NCBI GenBank assembly: GCA_028684915.1
Contig: JAQUEZ010000201.1
Coordinates: forward strand, 1-11,105
Reading direction: 5' to 3'
Length of the DNA: 11,105 nt
From: Desulfobulbus sp.
Lineage (GTDB): Bacteria > Desulfobacterota > Desulfobulbia > Desulfobulbales > Desulfobulbaceae
The notes below the pieces were generated by a model. It saw only the letters and a list, made by a program, of their open reading frames with translations, searched no databases and was not told the DNA's origin. Made by a program: the position numbers and the translations under genes. Shown piece after piece: positions 5,681 to 11,105 of the stretch; within the stretch, counting starts at the first letter, position 1, and every line of letters starts with the position of its first letter.

Positions 5681-7315
5681 ATGTTTTGCAACCAGTGTGA
5701 ACAAACCATCCAAGGAATCGGCTGCACCAAAATGGGTGTCTGCGGCAAAAAAGAAGAAGTCGCAGGGCTTGAAGATCTCCTGACGCATGCTGTTCAGGGC
5801 CTTTCCATCGTTGCCCATGCAGGACGCCAAGTGGGGGTTGCTGACAACAAAATAGACCGTTTCACCAGCGAGGCTATTTTTTCATGCTTAACCAACGTCG
5901 ATTTTGATCCGGCCCGTTTCGAAGTCTGGATCAGGGAAGCCGTCACCTTGCGTGACGAACTCATGGCCAAGGTGCAAGCCGCTGGCGGAACAGTTGATGG
6001 TGCAGCTGCCGCCCTGAGTTTTACGCCAGCCGATAGCCTGGCTGGCCTTGAAGAGCAGGGCAAGTCGCTCAATTTCATTCCCTCGCTTGACGCCAACGAG
6101 GACCTGCGCTCCTTGAAACAAATCATCCTTTACGGTTTGCGTGGTCTTGCTGCCTACACCGACCATGCAGCCATTCTCGGACAGGAAGATGAGGTGGTCT
6201 ATGCCTTCATCCATGAGGCCATGGCTGCGATCACAGGGGAAATGGGGCTCAACGATTTGGTGGCCATGGCCCTGAAGACTGGAGAGGTCAATATAAAGGC
6301 CATGGAACTCCTCGATGCCGGTAACACCGGAACCTACGGGCATCCGGTTCCCACCGAAGTTCCCTTGGGACATATCCCCGGCAAATGTATCCTCGTTACG
6401 GGGCATGATCTCAAGGATCTGGAGATGCTGCTCAAGCAAACCGAAGGCAAAGGGATTAACATTTACACCCATGGTGAAATGCTGCCCTGTCACGGGTATC
6501 CAGGATTGAAGAAATACTCCCATTTCTATGGCCACTACGGAACCGCCTGGCAGAATCAGCAAAAAGAGATGCCAGAATTCCCCGGAGCCATTCTTTTCAC
6601 GACAAACTGTATCCAGAAACCACTCGATTCGTACAAAAACAATGTGTTCACCACCGGCCTGGTGGGATGGCCTGATGTTGCCCATGTTGCAGGGAGTGGA
6701 GAGAAGGACTTCAGTGCAGTGATTGAGAGAGCCCTGGCCTTGGACGGGTTCACCGATGAGCTGGACAAAGGCAGTGTTCTGGTGGGATTTGCCAGAAACA
6801 CCGTGCTTGGAGTCGCTGACAAGGTCATTGAGGCAGTGAAGTCCAAAGCCATTCGCCACTTTTTCCTCGTCGGAGGATGCGATGGTGCCAAGCCTGGACG
6901 CAACTACTACACGGAGCTGGTGGAGAAGGTCCCTGAGGATTGCATGGTCCTGACCCTGGCTTGCGGTAAATTCCGTTTCTTTGACAAAAAGCTCGGTGAT
7001 ATCGGCGGAATTCCCCGGCTGTTGGATGTTGGCCAGTGCAACGACGCTTATTCAGCGGTCAAGATTGCCATGGCCCTGGCCGACGCCTTTGAGTGTGGGG
7101 TCAATGATCTCCCCTTGTCGCTGGTCCTTTCCTGGTACGAACAAAAGGCCGTGGTTATCCTGCTATCCCTCTTTTCCCTGGGCATCAAGGAAATTCGTCT
7201 CGGACCCAGTCTTCCGGCATTCGTCACTCCGAATGTGCTGAATGTCTTAGTGGAGAATTTCAGCATCATGCCCATCTCCACTCCTGACGAAGACCTGAAA
7301 GCTATTCTTGGATAA
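5681..7315 (+). CDS. hcp: Hybrid cluster protein / hydroxylamine reductase, copy 2 (class I Hcp)
   Basis: This 544-residue second class I Hcp has the same proposed activity (NO or hydroxylamine reduction) as the minus-strand copy. The proximal-cluster cysteines are C3, C6, C15 and C21. The hybrid-cluster ligands are H242, E266, C310, C400, C428, C453, E487 and K489, all conserved. AAGGAG lies 7 nt before the ATG. By eye the first 100 residues match copy 1 at about 59%, while the ligand-bearing C-terminal part is far closer and long blocks are identical. The DNA of those blocks differs at many synonymous positions, so this is an old duplication or a separately acquired homologue, not a recent copy. 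The upstream HcpR-like box and downstream terminator suggest its own transcription unit, possibly also reached from the cupin promoter. Confidence 0.97.
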   Translation: MFCNQCEQTIQGIGCTKMGVCGKKEEVAGLEDLLTHAVQGLSIVAHAGRQVGVADNKIDRFTSEAIFSCLTNVDFDPARFEVWIREAVTLRDELMAKVQAAGGTVDGAAAALSFTPADSLAGLEEQGKSLNFIPSLDANEDLRSLKQIILYGLRGLAAYTDHAAILGQEDEVVYAFIHEAMAAITGEMGLNDLVAMALKTGEVNIKAMELLDAGNTGTYGHPVPTEVPLGHIPGKCILVTGHDLKDLEMLLKQTEGKGINIYTHGEMLPCHGYPGLKKYSHFYGHYGTAWQNQQKEMPEFPGAILFTTNCIQKPLDSYKNNVFTTGLVGWPDVAHVAGSGEKDFSAVIERALALDGFTDELDKGSVLVGFARNTVLGVADKVIEAVKSKAIRHFFLVGGCDGAKPGRNYYTELVEKVPEDCMVLTLACGKFRFFDKKLGDIGGIPRLLDVGQCNDAYSAVKIAMALADAFECGVNDLPLSLVLSWYEQKAVVILLSLFSLGIKEIRLGPSLPAFVTPNVLNVLVENFSIMPISTPDEDLKAILG

Positions 7316-7336
7316 ACGGTAGGCCTTAAGAAGCAG

Positions 7337-7381
7337 ACAAGCCCGACATGACCCAATGGTTATCTCGGGCTTGTTTTTTTT
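7337..7381 (+). terminator. Strong intrinsic terminator after hcp copy 2
   Basis: ACAAGCCCGA (7337-7346) pairs perfectly with TCGGGCTTGT (7365-7374), a 10-bp stem with an 18-nt loop, and the T run continues to 7381. It lies 22 nt after the hcp stop codon. The next gene starts only 20 nt beyond it. Confidence 0.9.
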
Positions 7382-7401
7382 CAACATTCAGGACGGATAC
7401 T

Positions 7402-8028
7402 ATGAAACAGAACCCGACTTCCTCCACCCCAGACATCCCGCTGGAAATCGACATTTCTGAAGAGGATATCTATACCGCCATGCAGGAAATTCACGGCTAT
7501 CTGGATATCACTGCCGCTGATTTCAAGTTGCTTTATCGGCACGCCTATCAGCATGCCCTTGGCCGTTTGCATTCCATAACCGTGGGAGAGCTTGCCAGCC
7601 GTCAGGTAGTGACTGTATCGACCACTACCCCTCTTGTTGAAGTTGCTCATATAATGGCCGCTGCATCTATATCTGGCGTCCCGGTCCTTGATGAAAAGGA
7701 AAAGGTGGCTGGGGTTGTTTCGGAGCGAGATTTTTTCAAGCAAATGGGTGGGGCAAACCGGTCCTTTATGGATGTGGTCACTTCTTGTCTGCAAGGTGGC
7801 CAATGCGAAATTGCCTCCATTCATCAGGCAACGGCAGCCAACATCATGAGCACTCCGGCCATAACCATTGCAGAGGACACTCTTTCTATTACGGCTGCGG
7901 CCATTCTTCAGAAAAAGGGAATCAACCGTTTGCCGGTATTGGCCAAAGGCAGTGATGTCCTGGTAGGAATTTTAACGAGGTCTGACCTGGTAGGTGGTCA
8001 TATTATGCGCACCAGGAGGGGCAAATGA
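7402..8028 (+). CDS. Tandem CBS-domain protein (partner of HPP-family protein)
   Basis: This is a 208-residue soluble protein. The N-terminal 60 residues contain an acidic stretch and a helical segment (DITAADFKLLYRHAYQHALG), and are followed by two CBS domains at about 62-115 and 146-198. CBS pairs bind adenine nucleotides and gate transporters or enzymes. An in-frame ATG at 7348 lies inside the terminator loop and is rejected as the start; the ATG at 7402, with AGGACGG upstream, is chosen. The stop codon overlaps the next start (ATGA), so the two are translationally coupled. HPP-CBS fusions are known, which supports a regulator/transporter pair. Confidence 0.9.
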   Translation: MKQNPTSSTPDIPLEIDISEEDIYTAMQEIHGYLDITAADFKLLYRHAYQHALGRLHSITVGELASRQVVTVSTTTPLVEVAHIMAAASISGVPVLDEKEKVAGVVSERDFFKQMGGANRSFMDVVTSCLQGGQCEIASIHQATAANIMSTPAITIAEDTLSITAAAILQKKGINRLPVLAKGSDVLVGILTRSDLVGGHIMRTRRGK

Positions 8029-8561
8029 ACTATTTCGGAAAAATGAAAGGGTTCACCAAAAGTCCCCCAAGGCCACCTCTCAGTGAGGTTTTCTGGTCCT
8101 GGCTTGGTGCGTTTCTCGGTATCTCAGCCGTTTCCTTCAGTCATTTTAATCTCCTTGCCCAGAGTGACCTGGTCATGATTATCGGGAGCTTTGGTGCATC
8201 CGCTGTACTTATTTATGGGGCCATAAAAAGCCCCCTGGCACAACCCAGAAATTTACTCGGTGGCCATATAATTTCTGCGATTATTGGTGTTTTCTGTTAC
8301 CAAACCTTTACCAATCAACTGTGGCTTGCTGCTGCGCTTGCAGTCGCAACCGCCATCGCTGTAATGCTCGTCACCCGTACCCTGCACCCCCCTGGCGGAG
8401 CTACTGCGTTGATCGCGGTTATAGGCAGCACCAAGGTGCATGCCCTTGGTTATTTGTATGCTATAATCCCTGTGGGATTAGGGGCGACCATTATGCTGGT
8501 GGTGGCCCTGCTGGTCAATAACCTCTCATCAAAACGGCAATATCCTGAATATTGGTTCTGA
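8025..8561 (+). CDS. HPP-family integral membrane protein
   Basis: This 178-residue protein of the HPP family has membrane segments at about 22-40, 48-65, 77-93, 100-116 and 143-165. The family signature LHPPGGATAL is at residues 120-129. GSFGASAVLIYG (54-65) and PLAQPRNLLGGH (70-81) are also typical. Some members in plants and cyanobacteria transport nitrite across membranes. The substrate here is not shown, but nitrite would fit the neighbouring NO/hydroxylamine enzymes. It begins inside the CBS gene stop codon, so the CBS protein probably gates it. Confidence 0.9.
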   Translation: MNYFGKMKGFTKSPPRPPLSEVFWSWLGAFLGISAVSFSHFNLLAQSDLVMIIGSFGASAVLIYGAIKSPLAQPRNLLGGHIISAIIGVFCYQTFTNQLWLAAALAVATAIAVMLVTRTLHPPGGATALIAVIGSTKVHALGYLYAIIPVGLGATIMLVVALLVNNLSSKRQYPEYWF

Positions 8562-8571
8562 CAAGGAAGGT

Positions 8572-8589
8572 TCAGGAAATGGTTCCTGA
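8572..8589. repeat. Hairpin between HPP gene and flavodiiron gene
   Basis: TCAGGAA (8572-8578) and TTCCTGA (8583-8589) form a 7-bp stem with a 4-nt loop in the 57-nt gap. Only a short mixed T stretch follows, so it is at best a weak terminator. It could instead be an mRNA processing or stability element at the operon junction. Confidence 0.45.
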
Positions 8590-8618
8590 TTCTTGACAAG
8601 AAAAAGGAGGAATAGGAT

Positions 8619-9809
8619 ATGAGTTTCCATATAAAAAACAACGTTTATTGGGTTGGGAAGATTGATTGGGAATTACGAAGATTTCATGGGGAAGAGTATT
8701 CGACCCATCGTGGTTCAAGCTATAATCCATACCTGATAAAAGATGAAAAGACGGTCCTGATTGATACCGTATGGGGAAAATATTCCAGTGAATTTATAGA
8801 GAATCTTCAAAAAGAGATCTCCCTGGACAAGATCGATTACATTGTTGCCAATCACGCCGAATCAGATCATAGCGGTGCCCTGCCGGAACTGATGAGCCAT
8901 ATCCCCGATACACCAATTTACTGCACTGCTAATGCCGTCAAATCCCTGAAAGGCCATTATCATCAAGACTGGAATTTCCAGGTTGTCAAGACCGGCGACA
9001 CACTCCAGCTAGGTTCAAGAGAGCTTATATTCATAGAAGCTCGAATGTTGCACTGGCCAGATAGCATGATGAGTTATCTGACAAAGGATAATATCCTCTT
9101 TAGTAACGATGCCTTTGGCCAGCATTTTGCGTCGGAGTTAATGTACAACGATCTTGTGGACCAGGCGGAATTGTACCAGGAAGCCATAAAGTATTATGCC
9201 AACATCCTCACGCCATTCAGCGCCTTGGTTGACAAAAAAATCAAGGAAGTCCTTGGATTGAATGTACCGGTTGACATGATCTGTCCGAGCCATGGCGTAA
9301 TTTGGCGGGATGACCCTCTGCAGATCGTTAATCAATATGCGCGATGGGCAAACGACTATTCCGAAAATCAGATTACGATTCTCTACGACACAATGTGGGA
9401 TGGAACCAGGAAAATGGCTGAAGCCATTGCTAAGGGAATTACGGAAATCGACAAGAGCATCACAGTGAAACTCTTTAATGTCGCCAGGTCAGATAAAAAT
9501 GATCTGATTACAGAGGTTTTTAAATCCAAAGCTATTCTCGTGGGGTCGCCGACAATCAATCAAGGCATTCTTTCTGCTACAGCGGCTATTCTGGAAGAAA
9601 TGCGAGGCTTGAAATTCAAAAATAAAATGGCGGCTGCTTTTGGGTGTTACGGTTGGAGTGGTGAGTCAATAAAGATGATTTCCGATAGGCTTAAGGAAGG
9701 CGGGTTCCAGTTGATGAATGATGGCATTCGCGAACTATGGAATCCGGATAATGAAGCGGTTGATAACTGCATTCATTTTGGGAAGAGCATCGCTATGGAT
9801 TTGCAATAA
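8619..9809 (+). CDS. A-type flavodiiron protein (NO/O2 reductase)
   Basis: This is a cytoplasmic homodimeric enzyme family that reduces NO to N2O and/or O2 to water, usually with electrons from rubredoxin. The 396 residues equal the class A core without extra C-terminal domains. The metallo-beta-lactamase-like domain (about 1-250) carries the complete diiron set: H79-x-E81-x-D83-H84, H145, D164 and H225. The flavodoxin-like FMN domain (about 252-396) starts with the phosphate-binding YDTMWDGTRKMA (256-267) and has VGSPTINQG (308-316). GGAGG lies 8 nt before the ATG. No rubredoxin gene is in view, so the electron donor must be encoded elsewhere or be the ferredoxin. It lies 57 nt after the HPP gene and may share its transcript. 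The choice between NO and O2 as main substrate cannot be made from sequence. Confidence 0.96.
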   Translation: MSFHIKNNVYWVGKIDWELRRFHGEEYSTHRGSSYNPYLIKDEKTVLIDTVWGKYSSEFIENLQKEISLDKIDYIVANHAESDHSGALPELMSHIPDTPIYCTANAVKSLKGHYHQDWNFQVVKTGDTLQLGSRELIFIEARMLHWPDSMMSYLTKDNILFSNDAFGQHFASELMYNDLVDQAELYQEAIKYYANILTPFSALVDKKIKEVLGLNVPVDMICPSHGVIWRDDPLQIVNQYARWANDYSENQITILYDTMWDGTRKMAEAIAKGITEIDKSITVKLFNVARSDKNDLITEVFKSKAILVGSPTINQGILSATAAILEEMRGLKFKNKMAAAFGCYGWSGESIKMISDRLKEGGFQLMNDGIRELWNPDNEAVDNCIHFGKSIAMDLQ

Positions 9810-9914
9810 ATCAGAAATTCAAGCAAATAGACTGATGATTTTACTATAAAATATGAATTATTTTAGCTGAAATGTAAGTCTACTTTTGATGATTATCCGT
9901 TTAGAGGTGATATT

Positions 9915-10205
9915 ATGTTTATTGTTGTTATTTCTTTCCCACCGATAAAAGCAGGTAAAGATGGTGAGTTTCAAGAATGGTTTGCCTCATCGAATCAAGA
10001 ATTTTCGAACTTCAAAGGTTTTATCAAAAGAAGGCTTTTAAGGCCATTGGGAGAAGGTAACTACGGCGCTATTGTTGAGTTTGAAAATCAAGAAGCATTC
10101 GAAGCTATGCATCGCAGTCCTGCCCATGAGAAAGCTGGTGAACGTGTAAAACCTTTATTTGACGGCAGCCCTACACCTCATTTTTACACAGTTGTTATGG
10201 AGTAG
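9915..10205 (+). CDS. Antibiotic biosynthesis monooxygenase (ABM)-like small protein
   Basis: This is a 96-residue dimeric alpha/beta-barrel type protein. The order of segments is a beta strand (MFIVVISFPP), a charged helix with QEWF, then GFIKRRLLRP, the strand YGAIVEFEN, a helix with AFEAMHRSPAHEKA, and the closing strand HFYTVVME. This is the ABM/heme-degrading fold order. Members include quinol monooxygenases, heme-degrading enzymes and stress proteins of unknown activity. AGAGGTGA precedes the ATG. It follows the flavodiiron gene by 105 AT-rich nt containing TATAAAAT at 9845-9852, a possible -10 without a matching -35. Co-occurrence with NO/O2 defence genes is consistent with a redox-stress role but does not prove it. 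Confidence 0.8.
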   Translation: MFIVVISFPPIKAGKDGEFQEWFASSNQEFSNFKGFIKRRLLRPLGEGNYGAIVEFENQEAFEAMHRSPAHEKAGERVKPLFDGSPTPHFYTVVME

Positions 10206-10219
10206 TTTTATCCTACCGG

Positions 10220-10247
10220 CATGCCATCTATAACGATGGATGGCATG
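10220..10247 (+). terminator. Hairpin, probable terminator after the ABM-like gene
   Basis: CATGCCATC (10220-10228) and GATGGCATG (10239-10247) form a 9-bp perfect stem with a 10-nt loop, 14 nt after the stop codon. The tail TTGCTCTTCTC is T-rich but lacks a continuous T run, so efficiency may be modest. Confidence 0.55.
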
Positions 10248-10291
10248 TTGCTCTTCTCATCACGATTTTCGGTTTTATACGGGATGGATGA

Positions 10292-10525
10292 AGTCCAACA
10301 GCACTGAAAAATAGTCAAAGAATAGTAGGTAGTAGAGAAGGAAGTAACAGGACCAATGTACCCTATATTGAATTGTATTTTGCTAATAAACTGGTAAAGT
10401 TGACCAAAGATCAGTTTAAGCAAGCGCTCAGGGACGCGGATGCCTGCGGCTGTGGGAACAAAAATGATACCTGCCTTTGTTGCCGGGTAAAGGAATATTG
10501 GGATAAAATCCGATTAAAAAAGTGA
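10292..10525 (+). CDS. Doubtful small Cys-rich reading frame, possibly frameshifted
   Basis: This frame, within the 439-nt gap between the ABM-like and IHF-like genes, is open from a TGA at 10289 to the TGA ending at 10525. Its end looks protein-like: a charged helix (KLTKDQFKQALRDAD), then ACGCGNKNDTCLCC and RVKEYWDKIRLKK. The cysteine pattern C-x-C-x6-C-x-C-C would suit a metal site. There is no ATG in frame; TTG codons occur at 10373 and 10400, the second behind GGTAAAG. An ATG at 10356 with AGG upstream lies in another frame, and one extra base would join it to the Cys-rich part. It may be a real small protein with a TTG start, a frameshifted gene, or chance. I do not recognise the family. 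Confidence 0.3.
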   Translation, partial: SPTALKNSQRIVGSREGSNRTNVPYIELYFANKLVKLTKDQFKQALRDADACGCGNKNDTCLCCRVKEYWDKIRLKK

Positions 10526-10644
10526 ACCATCAGAGTCAAGCGCCCCGGTTGTAAGCGATAAGTGCCAACGTTAACTTCAGTATCCTGATTTGCATAAATT
10601 TTCCATTGGACTTCAGGCCTATTTATCAAGAATAATTCACGATA

Positions 10645-10935
10645 ATGAATAAAAATAACGTCACAAGAAGGGAATTAGCAACTTCAATTACCGGTAAATT
10701 GAACATTTCACATAGAAATGCTGCTGTAATTGTGGATACATTATTTTCTACTCTAAAAAACACGTTGGTCAGCGGGGAATCTATCAAGTTGGTCAACTTC
10801 GGTAGTTTCATCGTTCGGGAAAAATCTCCACGCCGAGGACGTAACCCGCAGACAGGTGAGTCAATGATGATTACTAAACGTCACATGATTACCTTTCGTC
10901 CGAGTCGCCAGTTGCGAGATGGTCTGAACATATAA
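10645..10935 (+). CDS. IHF/HU-family DNA-binding protein (IHF-alpha-like)
   Basis: This 96-residue nucleoid-associated protein bends DNA as a homo- or heterodimer. The N-terminal helical half (TRRELATSITGKLNISHRNA ...) and the NFGSF turn (51-55) are typical. The beta-arm has G-R-N67-P68-Q-T-G-E and ends ITFRPSRQLRDG. P68 is the residue that intercalates into DNA. RHMITFRPS and the R-x-R-N-P arm resemble IHF-alpha more than HU, but the HU/IHF split is uncertain in this lineage. No strong ribosome-binding site is visible before the ATG. It is followed by a possible second gene at 10964 cut by the IS. It could be a host IHF paralogue or cargo of a mobile region. Confidence 0.9.
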   Translation: MNKNNVTRRELATSITGKLNISHRNAAVIVDTLFSTLKNTLVSGESIKLVNFGSFIVREKSPRRGRNPQTGESMMITKRHMITFRPSRQLRDGLNI

Positions 10936-10963
10936 AAGAAAGATTACTGAAAAAGGAACTTCC

Positions 10964-10983
10964 ATGAGCAAATCACTTTATAG
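10964..10983 (+). pseudogene. Start of a gene interrupted by the IS element
   Basis: AAAGGAAC followed 3 nt later by an ATG gives the codons MSKSLY, then the IS-like terminus begins at about 10984. Read on, the frame passes into the IS end and stops at a TGA near 11030. MSKSLY resembles the opening of small RRM-type RNA-binding proteins (MSKSLYVGNL-type), but six residues are too few for certainty. Confidence 0.35.
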
Positions 10984-11105
10984 TGGACCCCATATTCTAG
11001 ACAGTAAATTAAGCTGTGCGCCATCATGAGGAGAACGAGGGGCTATGAGCGAAGCGAAGAAAAGGAAGGTTCACACACCAGAGTTCAAGGCAAAGGTTGG
11101 GCTGG
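10984..11105 (+). mobile_element. IS3-family insertion sequence, left end (runs off right edge)
   Basis: TGGACCCCATATTCTAGACA at 10984-11003 has the look of an IS3-family terminal inverted repeat: TG start, a CCCC block, then a TCTAGACA-type tail. An OrfA start codon lies 61 nt inside it, the normal distance. The right end and target duplication are outside the window. Confidence 0.7.
11045..11105 (+). CDS. IS3-family transposase OrfA, N-terminal fragment
   Basis: Twenty codons are visible, reading MSEAKKRKVHTPEFKAKVGL. The basic start and H/T-x-E-F-K-A-K-V-x-L motif are characteristic of the OrfA helix-turn-helix protein of IS3-family elements (IS2/IS3/IS407-like groups). Normally OrfA and OrfB are joined by programmed -1 frameshifting to give the DDE transposase; that part lies beyond the window. 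GAGGGG precedes the ATG closely. Confidence 0.85.
   Translation, partial: MSEAKKRKVHTPEFKAKVGL

Noticed and set aside
5888..6859. A long open frame (323 codons) on the minus strand inside hcp copy 2
   Set aside because: It is antisense to an intact hcp with all ligands, has no domain-like features, and is an artefact of the codon composition of the sense strand.
542..7315. The two hcp genes as a long DNA inverted repeat that could invert the block between them
   Set aside because: Protein identity is high in places, but nucleotide identity is broken by frequent silent changes, so long perfect recombination tracts are not seen.
7348..7401. An upstream in-frame ATG giving the CBS protein 18 extra residues
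   Set aside because: It lies in the loop of the hcp terminator, has no ribosome-binding site, and the ATG at 7402 has one.
9886..9899. TTGAT-GATT-ATCCG resembling an FNR site before the ABM-like gene
   Set aside because: The right half matches only three of five bases and the site is 15 nt from the start codon, too close for an activator.
10208..10629. Two minus-strand frames in the gap before the IHF-like gene
   Set aside because: Neither has a ribosome-binding site or recognisable motif, and one crosses the terminator-like hairpin.

Overview
The window looks like the chromosome of a strictly anaerobic, Gram-negative bacterium, most plausibly a sulfate- or sulfur-metabolising Desulfobacterota (Desulfobulbaceae-like). 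The evidence is protein content: two class I hybrid cluster proteins with the compact N-terminal cysteine spacing of strict anaerobes, a Desulfovibrio-type single-cluster ferredoxin, an A-type flavodiiron protein and a NapH/NosR-like membrane ferredoxin. No rRNA or other taxonomic marker is present, so the placement is an inference.

Layout. On the minus strand, reading leftwards from 2170: hcp copy 1, a terminator hairpin, a small ferredoxin, and the start of a PAS-domain protein that runs off the left edge. A 383-bp divergent intergenic region (2171-2553) separates these from a plus-strand pair, a class I glutamine amidotransferase and a polytopic membrane 2x[4Fe-4S] protein. Next come a TetR/AcrR-family regulator, a small cupin, hcp copy 2 with a strong terminator, a CBS-domain protein overlapping an HPP-family membrane protein, an A-type flavodiiron protein and a small antibiotic-biosynthesis-monooxygenase-like protein. 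After a 439-bp stretch with only a doubtful Cys-rich reading frame there is an IHF/HU-family gene. The left end of an IS3-family element then appears to interrupt a further gene just after its start codon.

How the parts may work together. Hcp (NO or hydroxylamine reduction), the flavodiiron protein (NO/O2 reduction), the ferredoxin (electron donor) and the HPP-family protein (a family with known nitrite transporters) together suggest a nitrosative/oxidative stress defence island. The regulatory DNA supports two layers. First, two CRP/FNR-type palindromes share the same spacer (TTGAY-CTAC-RTCAA) and the same predicted -41.5 geometry, one ahead of the amidotransferase and one ahead of hcp copy 2. 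Second, two identical inverted repeats (ATGTGAA-N6-TTCACAT) flank the TetR-family gene, one on its own promoter and one upstream of the cupin. Both hcp genes are followed by an intrinsic terminator only about 20-30 nt before the next gene, suggesting read-through (attenuated) expression of the ferredoxin and of the CBS/HPP pair.
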